Source of the DNA: an uncultured Collinsella sp.
GTDB lineage: Bacteria > Actinomycetota > Coriobacteriia > Coriobacteriales > Coriobacteriaceae
Assembly (NCBI GenBank): GCA_902482615.1
Contig: CABTAA010000059.1
Coordinates: 1-8,538, forward strand
Direction: 5' to 3'
DNA: 8,538 bases
Shown here: positions 1 to 5,940 of the stretch, piece after piece
Layout: every line of letters starts with the position of its first letter
Numbering within the stretch: position 1 is the stretch's first letter
Made by a program: the position numbers and the translations under genes
The notes under the pieces: model-generated
The model's database searches: none
What the model saw: the letters and a program-made list of their open reading frames with translations, nothing else
What the model was told of the DNA's origin: nothing

Positions 1-124
1 TCTCGCAGGAGGGCTCGTCGGCCTGCCAGGCGCCAAAGACGCCGTCCTCGACCATAAGATAGCCGCCCAGTTGCGGACCTGCCGGCAAGAAGAACTTGTC
101 AGCCTTAATTGCGTACGTGCTCAT
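1..124 (-). CDS. nagA: N-acetylhexosamine-6-phosphate deacetylase (NagA-type), N-terminal part only
   Basis: Only the first 41 codons are present; the gene runs off the left edge. The ATG is preceded by AGGAG about seven bases upstream, which fixes the start. The protein opens with a run like MSTYAIKADKFFLPAG, followed by GGYLMVEDGVFGAW. This matches the small N-terminal beta-domain of NagA-like amidohydrolases of Gram-positive bacteria, which typically begin with an (I)KAD.FF..G....GYL...DG.FG pattern. The family removes acetate from GlcNAc-6-P or GalNAc-6-P in the cytoplasm; the metal-binding residues lie downstream and cannot be checked. Beside AgaS and a GH35/PTS set, GalNAc-6-P is the more likely substrate (gnbF/agaA role). 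A strong terminator separates it from agaS, so it probably has its own promoter; I see no convincing one in the short gap, only a TATAAG-like box. Another amidohydrolase remains possible because so little is visible. Confidence 0.75.
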   Translation of the reverse strand, partial: MSTYAIKADKFFLPAGPQLGGYLMVEDGVFGAWQADEPSCE

Positions 125-180
125 ATGCACTCCTTGCTTCTAAAGCAGTTGACTGTAGTGATGCTTATACCCAGCTCACA

Positions 181-223
181 TAAAACAAAAAGCGCCCGCC
201 CGCCGTTATGAGCGGACGGGCGC
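181..223 (-). terminator. Rho-independent terminator after agaS
   Basis: On the minus strand a 12-bp stem (arms at 223-212 and 203-192, GC-rich, one G-U pair) encloses an eight-base loop and is followed directly by TTTTTGTTTTA. It begins about 18 bases after the agaS stop, so it should end the agaS transcript before nagA. Confidence 0.9.
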
Positions 224-241
224 CCTTACAGGGGGACGCGA

Positions 242-1408
242 TTAAGCGGTGAAGGGGTGAATCGTCACGCCCTTAACCACGCGGTTGACCGTGCCGGTGG
301 GGCTCGGCGTATCGGGCGTGTTGCCCACGCGCACGGAGTTGAGCAAGCTGATAGTCTGGGCAAACATCACGAACGGCAGAGCAAGGTAGCCCTCGGGAAG
401 CGCCTCATAGCCCTTAAAGGTGAAGGACTCGCCCTCGTAGACGGTAGCGCCATCCTGCTGAACGGCAACGGTGTGCTGAGCAATATCGTCGCCACCGATC
501 TCGTTGAGGATGTCGATGTCATACTGGCGGGTGTAGGCGTCGTTGTTGACGAACACGAAGACGAGGGTCTTGTCGTCGACGAAGGACTTGGGTCCGTGAC
601 GATAGCCCATGGAAGTGTCGTAAGAAGTGGCAACCAGGCCGTGAGCGAGCTCGAGGATCTTGAGCTGGCTCTCCTGGGCAAGGCCACCGAAGGAGCCAGA
701 ACCCAAGTAGGTCACGCGGTTGAAGTCGCCAGCCAGGTAATCGGCGACCTCGGACTCGCGAGCGATAACCTCCTCGCCCATCTTGGCGATGGTCTCGACC
801 CATTCAGCCTTCTGCTCGTCAGAGGCAGTGTCAAAAATAAGGGTGGAGAGCAAAGTCATGCAGGAATAAGAACCGGTCATGGCGAAGCCCTTGTCGTTGG
901 CACGCGGAATGAGCAGCGTCAGCGCGTTGGGGTCATCGGCAGACTCGACGGCGAGCTTGCCCTCGGGAGCGCAGGTGATGTTGAGGAACTTGACGTTGTG
1001 GACGAGCTCCTTGGCAACGGCAACGGCGGCAAGGCTCTCGGGGCTATTGCCAGAGCGGGCAAAGGAAACCACGAGCGTGGGATCCTCGGCGCGCAGGAAG
1101 TCGCGCGGGGCGCTCACGATGTCGGTCGTTGCGATGGGCTTAAAGTCGTAGAGATCAGTGTTGCCAGCGTGACGCAGGTACGGGGCGCAGGTATCGCCAA
1201 CGTAGTCGGACGTACCGGCACCGGTGAAGACAACAGACAGACGGCCCTCGCCCATAGCGCGAGCCTCGGCCAGGAAGGCCTCGATGGCCTCCTTGTTCTC
1301 GCGATAGATGTTGAGCGTATCACGCCAAAGCTCGGGCTGCTGAGCAATCTCGGCCGTGGTGATCTGGGCGCCGAGCTCGGTAAGCTCCTCGACACTCTTC
1401 TCGAACAT
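242..1408 (-). CDS. agaS: AgaS-type SIS-domain sugar isomerase / GalN-6-phosphate deaminase
   Basis: A 388-residue protein with two SIS (sugar isomerase) domains, the usual length for AgaS. Domain one holds FTGAGTSDYVG (residues 61-71) and the phosphosugar-binding SFARSGNSPES (115-125). Domain two opens near YLGSGSFGGLAQE (234-246) and contains GYRHGPKSF (268-276), a hallmark of the AgaS/GlmS-like branch. Members of this family convert galactosamine-6-P to tagatose-6-P with release of ammonia in the cytoplasm; in the L. casei galacto-N-biose locus the equivalent is GnbE. The start has an AGAGG-type ribosome site at suitable distance. It follows the GntR gene by 111 bases with no visible terminator between, and a candidate promoter with an operator-like palindrome lies in that gap. 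Its GC and third-position GC are clearly higher than those of the GntR gene. A glucosamine-type substrate cannot be excluded from sequence alone. Confidence 0.9.
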   Translation of the reverse strand: MFEKSVEELTELGAQITTAEIAQQPELWRDTLNIYRENKEAIEAFLAEARAMGEGRLSVVFTGAGTSDYVGDTCAPYLRHAGNTDLYDFKPIATTDIVSAPRDFLRAEDPTLVVSFARSGNSPESLAAVAVAKELVHNVKFLNITCAPEGKLAVESADDPNALTLLIPRANDKGFAMTGSYSCMTLLSTLIFDTASDEQKAEWVETIAKMGEEVIARESEVADYLAGDFNRVTYLGSGSFGGLAQESQLKILELAHGLVATSYDTSMGYRHGPKSFVDDKTLVFVFVNNDAYTRQYDIDILNEIGGDDIAQHTVAVQQDGATVYEGESFTFKGYEALPEGYLALPFVMFAQTISLLNSVRVGNTPDTPSPTGTVNRVVKGVTIHPFTA

Positions 1409-1433
1409 TTCTAATACCTCTTTCTTTACTAAA

Positions 1434-1469
1434 TTGTCTGATATACAAAGACTTAATCTGAAAAGTTAA
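1434..1469 (-). promoter_or_regulatory. Candidate agaS promoter with operator-like inverted repeat
   Basis: Read on the minus strand, TTAACT (1469-1464) and TATATC (1445-1440) are spaced 18 bases apart and lie some 30-60 bases before the agaS start. An imperfect inverted repeat with arms TTGT and ACAA (TTGTCTGATATACAA on the plus strand, 1434-1448) covers the -10 box. TTGT...ACAA arms are seen in operators of several HutC-type GntR regulators. Both boxes are only partial matches to consensus, so this is a plausible rather than firm call. Confidence 0.4.
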
Positions 1470-1519
1470 ATCGGGTAGTAGTCATAGGCTGTTTTTCTTT
1501 CGTTGGCACTCGTATCCGA

Positions 1520-2254
1520 TCACAAAGTATCTCGATAGTGAGAGATTCTGTACTTGAACTTGTCGGCACGAGCCACCGAAAGCGTGAACTCGACAACATC
1601 ATTTTGGGTGTTGTGAGTAGTTCGGACTATGTCCAGAACTGGCGCACCCTCACCAATACCTAGAAGCCGAGCGTCACATGGACGTGCTATACCCGCAGAG
1701 AACTCCTCATCCGCTACTCGAATTTTCTGCTGATAATCCTGCTCAATAACATCGTAAAGGGGCTTTTGTTCGAGTAGAGGACGCTTGAGTGAAATAAAGA
1801 GCCTTGCTGGAAGATAGCTACGCTCAACCATCATAGGTATACCATCTGCCATTCGTAAACGTTTGAGTTTTAATACCTTTTCACCCAAATGAATCCCCAT
1901 TTGCATCGAGAGCGTTTTATCTGCTTCCATTTCACAGAACTCTAAGATGGTTGTTTCTGGCAGCCGGCCCATCGCTTTCATCTGTTCAGTAAAACTGTAC
2001 GATTGGGTAAGATTTGTTGCTTGAGCTAGTCGATCGGCAACAAACGTACCGCGACCTTGTTTTCGCACAATCCGACCAAGATACTCAAGTTCCTGAATTG
2101 CAAGCCGGACAGTCGACCGCGAAAGCCCGAAACGTTCGGCAAGCTCACGTTCGGACGGAATCAAATCACCTGGCTGATATTCATGATCAATTTTTTCGAT
2201 CAGAATATCTACGAGCTGGTCATATAGCGGTTGTCTGCGCCTCGTGCACGTCAT
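1520..2254 (-). CDS. GntR-family (HutC subfamily) transcriptional regulator with UTRA domain
   Basis: A 244-residue repressor-type regulator. Residues about 8-75 form the GntR winged helix: PLYDQLVDILIEKI, then PGDLIPSERELAERFGLSR as the helix-turn-helix, and the wing ending in GRGTFV. The remainder, about residues 90-235, is a UTRA effector domain, recognisable by the pattern of a hydrophobic start, L.RLR..DG.PM..E.SYLP, and the closing RADKFKYR segment. HutC-type UTRA domains usually bind a (phospho)sugar or amino-sugar phosphate, and relatives such as NagR/DasR respond to GlcN-6-P or GlcNAc-6-P. It lies between EIIA and AgaS, as the counterpart of gnbR in the L. casei galacto-N-biose locus, so it most likely controls this locus through the palindrome at 7957-7974. 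GGAG lies just before the ATG. Its base composition is more AT-rich than agaS. The family and subfamily are secure; the effector is inference. Confidence 0.92.
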   Translation of the reverse strand: MTCTRRRQPLYDQLVDILIEKIDHEYQPGDLIPSERELAERFGLSRSTVRLAIQELEYLGRIVRKQGRGTFVADRLAQATNLTQSYSFTEQMKAMGRLPETTILEFCEMEADKTLSMQMGIHLGEKVLKLKRLRMADGIPMMVERSYLPARLFISLKRPLLEQKPLYDVIEQDYQQKIRVADEEFSAGIARPCDARLLGIGEGAPVLDIVRTTHNTQNDVVEFTLSVARADKFKYRISHYRDTL

Positions 2255-2341
2255 GATATTCTCCGCGTAATGAGCAATTGACCAATACTTCAGCCTTCAG
2301 GTAACGCACCAACATGTCCAATAAATGGGCTAATAGCGACA

Positions 2342-2770
2342 CTACATCTCATCGTCTTCATCAATGTCAGCACTCTCGAGTTTCTTGAGATCGACTCCCT
2401 CACGACCAACGACCCGTGCGCGTTCGGCAAGTTCATCAAGCGTTGGGTCTCCAAACGCACGCGTCATAACGAGCTCCACCAACATAGGTAGATTTGTTCC
2501 GGTGACAACGGTCACGTTATCGAGCTCAGTCGTCATTGGGATAGCTTGATTGAACGGAGTACCACCAAGCAAATCAACAAACACCAATACGCCATCACAA
2601 GCTTGACGCATCTTGGCAATGCAGGTTCGCAAATCATCACCAAAAGTAACCGCCTCCGAGCCCGCAAAAGGAACTACCTCAAAATTAGGCTGTTCACCGG
2701 CGACCATATCCACAGCGCTTTTCAAACCAGGTGCAAACTGACCGTGACCAGTTAGTACAAATCCAATCAT
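2342..2770 (-). CDS. PTS mannose-family EIIA component
   Basis: A 142-residue single-domain EIIA of the mannose/sorbose (EIIA-Man) fold, a cytoplasmic phosphocarrier taking phosphate from HPr. It begins MIGFVLTGHGQFAPG, in which His9 is the expected phosphorylated histidine, and contains VFVDLLGGTPFNQA, the second family signature near the active site. The C-terminus is unusually acidic (DIDEDDEM). EIIA stands apart from its partner subunits: the order is EIIB-EIIC-EIID, then a TPR-like gene, then EIIA, with a terminator after EIID. This resembles loci where EIIA sits last (gnbBCDA), but with an insertion. The ribosome site is a modest AAAGG. The GntR gene follows after 87 bases with no clear terminator, so the two are probably cotranscribed. 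The substrate is inferred from the neighbours. Confidence 0.93.
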   Translation of the reverse strand: MIGFVLTGHGQFAPGLKSAVDMVAGEQPNFEVVPFAGSEAVTFGDDLRTCIAKMRQACDGVLVFVDLLGGTPFNQAIPMTTELDNVTVVTGTNLPMLVELVMTRAFGDPTLDELAERARVVGREGVDLKKLESADIDEDDEM

Positions 2771-2807
2771 TCTATCTACCTTTCTACCGTTCGCTTTCTC
2801 TAGCCAT

Positions 2808-2838
2808 AGAACCCCTCAAAAGGGCTCTTACGACCACT
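2808..2838 (-). promoter_or_regulatory. Hairpin and AGTGGTC half-site upstream of EIIA
   Basis: In the 81-base gap before EIIA the minus strand reads AGTGGTCGTAA (2838-2828), a half-site like those near the GH35 promoter. It overlaps the start of an eight-pair hairpin (2828-2808, two or more G-U pairs, loop TTTGA). No U-run follows the stem, so it is not a standard terminator. It may be an operator, an mRNA-processing hairpin, or chance. Confidence 0.3.
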
Positions 2839-2851
2839 GCATCATTAAAGT

Positions 2852-3475
2852 TTAGTGAGTATTTTGTTTTATCGTGGGAGGTCTGTGAGCGTCTCTAAGC
2901 TGCTTTTCAAGGTTGCGATATCTACGTGCTTCGCCCTTGTTCCCGCTGCTCTCATATTGATATGAAAGCAGCAGATAGAGCTTTCCGCGTAACCCAAGGT
3001 CGTTCGTATCCAGCATAGCTTCCATCTCATCGATCTTATCATGCCGACGGCAAAAGACTATGTCGTAGGTTAATTGACTGTCCGCCAAAATGCCCTTCGA
3101 CACGATGGGGCGCATCTCTTCCAACATGGACGCCGCCCGCTTCCGGTCACCCGTCTTGATATAGAAATTAAAGGCGCGAACCGCAAGCTGTCGACGTTGT
3201 TTGTCGCTGCACGGCATCTCCAGCAAGTGGTCAAGCATTCGATCTGCATATGCGTCCATATCAGCAGCTTCATAGATCGTGAAACGCAGGTAATACTGCT
3301 TATACGTAGACATTACTATGCGCGCAAGTTTGCGATCGAGCAGGTCTATGCAATCTTGGTATAAGCCCAAGTTAAACAATACCTGCAATTTCATATCGAA
3401 GTATTTTTTCGCTCCTTCGGTCACAGCGAAATAAGCCACGACAACACAAATGAACAGGACGATCCAAAATGGCAT
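2852..3475 (-). CDS. Unrecognised single-pass membrane protein with TPR-like helical domain
   Basis: A 207-residue protein I cannot assign to a named family. Residues 3-19 (FWIVLFICVVVAYFAV) form one strong transmembrane segment at the very N-terminus, followed by basic residues (KK at 23-24), which predicts the remainder to be cytoplasmic. The body is almost wholly helical, with the spacing of small and aromatic residues typical of tetratricopeptide-like pairs: NLGLYQDCIDLLDRKL (35-50), AVRAFNFYIKTGDRKRAASML (98-118) and LLLSYQYESSGNKGEARRYR (168-187). No catalytic motif is visible. It lies between EIID and EIIA on the same strand, after a strong terminator, with a GAAGGGA-type ribosome site. 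A role as a membrane-tethered scaffold or partner of the PTS complex is speculation; an unrelated passenger gene is equally possible. Composition resembles the nearby GntR and EIIA genes more than EIID. Confidence 0.75.
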   Translation of the reverse strand: MPFWIVLFICVVVAYFAVTEGAKKYFDMKLQVLFNLGLYQDCIDLLDRKLARIVMSTYKQYYLRFTIYEAADMDAYADRMLDHLLEMPCSDKQRRQLAVRAFNFYIKTGDRKRAASMLEEMRPIVSKGILADSQLTYDIVFCRRHDKIDEMEAMLDTNDLGLRGKLYLLLSYQYESSGNKGEARRYRNLEKQLRDAHRPPTIKQNTH

Positions 3476-3558
3476 TGCACTATATTCCCTTCAAGGCAGC
3501 CTTAAGGAATTAATCGAACACGATGACTGCATAACCGCCTATGAACAGCGGTGTCCGA

Positions 3559-3621
3559 CAAAACAAAAGAGGCGCACACTCCAGGGGATATGGCGATAAA
3601 GTCGCCTTGGAGGTGTGCGCC
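3559..3621 (-). terminator. Large intrinsic terminator after EIID
   Basis: The minus strand shows long arms (3621-3608 and 3583-3571, GGCGCACACCTCCA against TGGAGTGTGCGCC, one bulged base) with a nested GGCGAC...GTCGCC-type mini-hairpin inside (3606-3592), followed by TCTTTTGTTTTGT (3570-3558). It lies about 43 bases after the EIID stop and should end the GH35-EIIB-EIIC-EIID transcript. Partial readthrough into the next genes is possible. Confidence 0.88.
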
Positions 3622-3663
3622 ACGTCTCAATTGAGGCTCAAATGCCGTGACAATATGGGGTAT

Positions 3664-4503
3664 TTAGCCCTTGCAAATGATACCGAATGCACCCAAGGCA
3701 ATGGACAGAACCAAGACGATAAAGATGGCCTTCGTCGAGGTCATGCCCTTCTTACCGAGGAGCCAGTATACGAAGCCGACGAGTGCGGCAGGAACCAGCT
3801 TGGGGCAAATCATATTGCAGATGTTCTGCAAGTCAACGGTAACGCCGCCGATAACAGGCTTCGCCGCAATAACGATACCGACATTGGTTGCGACCAGGGC
3901 ACCGACCATAAAGACACCCATTACGGAGGCCGCGTCGGTCAACGCGTTCAGGCGGTCGCTCATGGTGGTGACGAGCTTCATACCCTGCTCATAGGCCATG
4001 TGAGTCTGCTTGCAGCGGAACCAGTCAACAAGGATGTTAACGGCGACCCAGATGAAGATACCCAAGGGGTTGCCGTTCATGGCCATATTGGCAGCCAGGG
4101 CGCCAAAAATGGTCGGGAGCAGCGAACCGAAGATGGAATCGCCGATGGAAGCCAGCGGTCCCATGAGACCGGTCTTGAGGCCAGCAACTGCCTCGAGGCC
4201 CTCAATGCCCTCCTCTTCCTCAATCGCCAAATCGATACCGGTGATGATCGTGTTGAGGAAGTTTGAGGTGTTGAAGAACGGTGCGCACTGGGCGCGGCAG
4301 GCTTCCTTTAGCTCCGGCGTGCCGTCGCCGTACAGCTTGCGCAGTGTAGGCAGGATAATCCAGAGATAACCAGAGTGTTGCATGCGCTCGTAGTTCCAAC
4401 CATCCTGGAAACCAAGCAGGTTACGGCGGTTGATCTGCGCAAGGTCGTCCTTGGTAATCTTGTAGCCAGTGGTGCCATTGGCGAGTTTCTCATTAGAGCT
4501 CAT
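3664..4503 (-). CDS. PTS mannose-family EIID membrane component
   Basis: A 279-residue EIID subunit, which with EIIC forms the sugar channel. The start chosen is the ATG giving MSSNEKLANG; it has GGAG upstream and overlaps the EIIC stop by 11 bases. An in-frame longer version would add 52 residues lacking family similarity and lying inside EIIC. Family features are ITKDDLAQINRRNLLGFQDGWNYERMQ near the N-terminus (16-42; given here only as a landmark), the signature GLKTGLMGPLASIGDSIF (108-125), and GNPLGIFIWV (145-154). Hydrophobic membrane spans occupy roughly 127-160 and 193-279. The length is normal for EIID. The overlap with EIIC implies translational coupling. Codon use is GC-rich, like EIIC and AgaS. 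It is the last gene before the strong terminator. The substrate is inferred from the locus. Confidence 0.95.
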   Translation of the reverse strand: MSSNEKLANGTTGYKITKDDLAQINRRNLLGFQDGWNYERMQHSGYLWIILPTLRKLYGDGTPELKEACRAQCAPFFNTSNFLNTIITGIDLAIEEEEGIEGLEAVAGLKTGLMGPLASIGDSIFGSLLPTIFGALAANMAMNGNPLGIFIWVAVNILVDWFRCKQTHMAYEQGMKLVTTMSDRLNALTDAASVMGVFMVGALVATNVGIVIAAKPVIGGVTVDLQNICNMICPKLVPAALVGFVYWLLGKKGMTSTKAIFIVLVLSIALGAFGIICKG

Positions 4504-5380
4504 CGTCGTCGTCTCCCTCCGCAGCGCCAGCAGCAGCGACGGGACGCTGGTTGTTCTTGTAGTACAGCAAAGACAGAGCAAAGCCAATAATAGCGATCGC
4601 CAGCATCGACATGTTATTGAACATACCGACCATATCCACGGCGCCCTTACCAAGCGCACCGTTCACAGCGACGATGTTGGCGTTGAGGTTCATGATGCTC
4701 GTGAAGGCCGTGCCAAACAGGGCGGCGACTACAAAGCCGAGCAGCAGGTAGGCGACGTGCTTTTTGACCGGCAGGTAACGGAGCAGGATGGCGAAGCCAA
4801 CGGCGGGCAAGGCACCGCCAGCAACAGACAGACCGTCACCCAGCCACTTCCAGTCGCCGTTAAGGGCGGTGGTGATGCCCTCGACCAAGCCCTGGCCAAA
4901 TGCGAGAGCCAGGAAGACCGGAATCATGCGGGACAACATCCAGGAAACGGCACCGAGCAAGTAGTGTACGTTGTAGGCGCCCCAGTTCATCTTCTCGATA
5001 TCGGCATCGCACATGTGACCGAAGAACGTGTTGGCGAAACGGCCGGCGATATCGGTGTAAACGAGAATGGCAGCGACAGGTACGCCGATGGCGGCAAGAG
5101 CCGTCTCGGGATTCATGCCCGCACCCACGGCAAAGGCAGTGGCGACCAGAGTGCCGGAGTTGGCATCGATACGAGAGGCGCCGCCAAAGGTACCAACGCC
5201 CAGGACGGTGAGCTGCATGCTGCCGCCGATAAACAGGCCAGTCTGCAGGTCACCCATAATCAAACCGGTAATCATACCGGAGAAGACGGCTGAGCCGGCA
5301 CAGGTGTACCAGTTCAGCTCATCCATAATCTGATAACCCGCATACAGGGTTAACAGAAGAATCTGCCACCAAGCAATCAT
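4493..5380 (-). CDS. PTS mannose-family EIIC membrane component
   Basis: A 295-residue EIIC (EII-Sor type) permease subunit, predicted inner-membrane with many hydrophobic spans from residue 5 onward. The recognisable region is GLFIGGSMQLTVLGVGTFGG (48-67), followed by DANSGTLVATAFAVGAG (72-88), which includes the family's conserved small-residue and Asp-containing loop. A later segment, WLGDGLSVAGGALPAVGFAIL, is also typical. The protein ends in an acidic tail (EGDDDDEL), longer than the usual EIIC end; the tail overlaps the start of EIID and may simply reflect the coupled ribosome site. AAGGAG lies eight bases before the ATG. It is 93 bases downstream of EIIB, the widest gap in this block, with a small hairpin in it. 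It works with EIIA, EIIB and EIID to import and phosphorylate the sugar. Confidence 0.95.
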   Translation of the reverse strand: MIAWWQILLLTLYAGYQIMDELNWYTCAGSAVFSGMITGLIMGDLQTGLFIGGSMQLTVLGVGTFGGASRIDANSGTLVATAFAVGAGMNPETALAAIGVPVAAILVYTDIAGRFANTFFGHMCDADIEKMNWGAYNVHYLLGAVSWMLSRMIPVFLALAFGQGLVEGITTALNGDWKWLGDGLSVAGGALPAVGFAILLRYLPVKKHVAYLLLGFVVAALFGTAFTSIMNLNANIVAVNGALGKGAVDMVGMFNNMSMLAIAIIGFALSLLYYKNNQRPVAAAGAAEGDDDDEL

Positions 5381-5435
5381 GGTAAACTCCTTATTTAAGG
5401 TGTAACAGTTTCTACAATACCAATACGCTTATATA

Positions 5436-5459
5436 AACCGTGCATCCCCCTTCACGGCC
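5436..5459 (-). other. Small RNA hairpin between EIIB and EIIC
   Basis: The minus strand can pair GGCCGTG (5459-5453) with CACGGTT (5442-5436), seven pairs including two G-U, around a G-rich loop. It is followed by TATATAAG rather than a U-run, so it is a weak candidate for an attenuator or for a processing/stability element that sets EIIB and EIIC levels differently. Confidence 0.3.
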
Positions 5460-5473
5460 TAGCGTTAATTCGA

Positions 5474-5938
5474 CTAGAGCGTGAGAGCCTCTGGGTTATC
5501 CTGCGGCGTCAGCTGAATGACAATAGGAAGATTATCGGCCTTGAGTTTGGCAAATGCGTCAAGGTCCCCCTGGTCGCAACTAATGTTGCGATTCAGCTTC
5601 TTGACCGGTTCCATTGTCGTCATATTACCGACGATGAGCTGCTCAAGCTTAACACCTTGTTCCAAAAGTCGAACGTAGACCTCAGGCTTTTTCGCAACAA
5701 TGAAGAGACGTTGCGCATCATATTTGCCAGCAGTGATGTTGGCAGCGGCCTTGTCGACAGGAAGCACGGACAACTTCACAGTTGCCGGGCAAGCCATGCG
5801 AAGAACCTGCTTTTGGGTAGCATCTTGCGATACCTCGTCGTCAACTACCATGAAGCGGCTTACCTGACGGGCGTTAGACCAGAGGTTTGCCACCTGTCCG
5901 TGAATCAAGCGAAAGTCGATTCGTGCGCCTACAATCAT
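5474..5938 (-). CDS. PTS mannose-family EIIB component
   Basis: A 154-residue cytoplasmic EIIB of the mannose/sorbose family. It opens MIVGARIDFRLIHGQVANLW; His13 in RLIHGQV is the expected phosphorylation site that passes phosphate from EIIA to the sugar. Further family landmarks are VVDDEVSQDATQKQVLRMA (32-50), the hydrophobic strand QRLFIVAKKPE, and LIVGNM at the end of the Rossmann-like core. The length is close to the normal 155-165 residues. The start lies two bases after the GH35 stop (TAG AA ATG), with AAGGAG inside the end of the GH35 gene, so translation is probably coupled. Pairing of an intracellular GH35 enzyme with this EIIB directly downstream is the arrangement of gnbG-gnbB and of bgaC loci. 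The substrate is inferred. Confidence 0.95.
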   Translation of the reverse strand: MIVGARIDFRLIHGQVANLWSNARQVSRFMVVDDEVSQDATQKQVLRMACPATVKLSVLPVDKAAANITAGKYDAQRLFIVAKKPEVYVRLLEQGVKLEQLIVGNMTTMEPVKKLNRNISCDQGDLDAFAKLKADNLPIVIQLTPQDNPEALTL

Positions 5939-5940
5939 TT

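Noticed and set aside
257..1414. A 385-codon open frame on the plus strand over the whole of agaS
   Set aside because: It is exactly antisense to a clear AgaS gene; GC-rich third positions leave the opposite frame without stops. Its translation shows no family motif.
3484..3510. Inverted repeat ATTCC...GGAAT just before the TPR-like gene as a riboswitch or operator
   Set aside because: The pairing is interrupted and short; it could mask the ribosome site, but nothing else supports a specific regulator.
3541..4266. A 241-codon plus-strand frame starting in the terminator region
   Set aside because: It runs through the terminator stem and antisense to EIID; no ribosome site or recognisable motif.
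4504..4659. Longer start for EIID adding 52 residues
   Set aside because: The extra part lies inside the EIIC gene in another frame and has no EIID similarity, while MSSNEK has a ribosome site and the usual overlap.
4469..5293. A 274-codon plus-strand frame across EIIC and the start of EIID
   Set aside because: Antisense to two overlapping, well-recognised PTS genes; the product is low-complexity in Gly, Asp and Gln with no domain.
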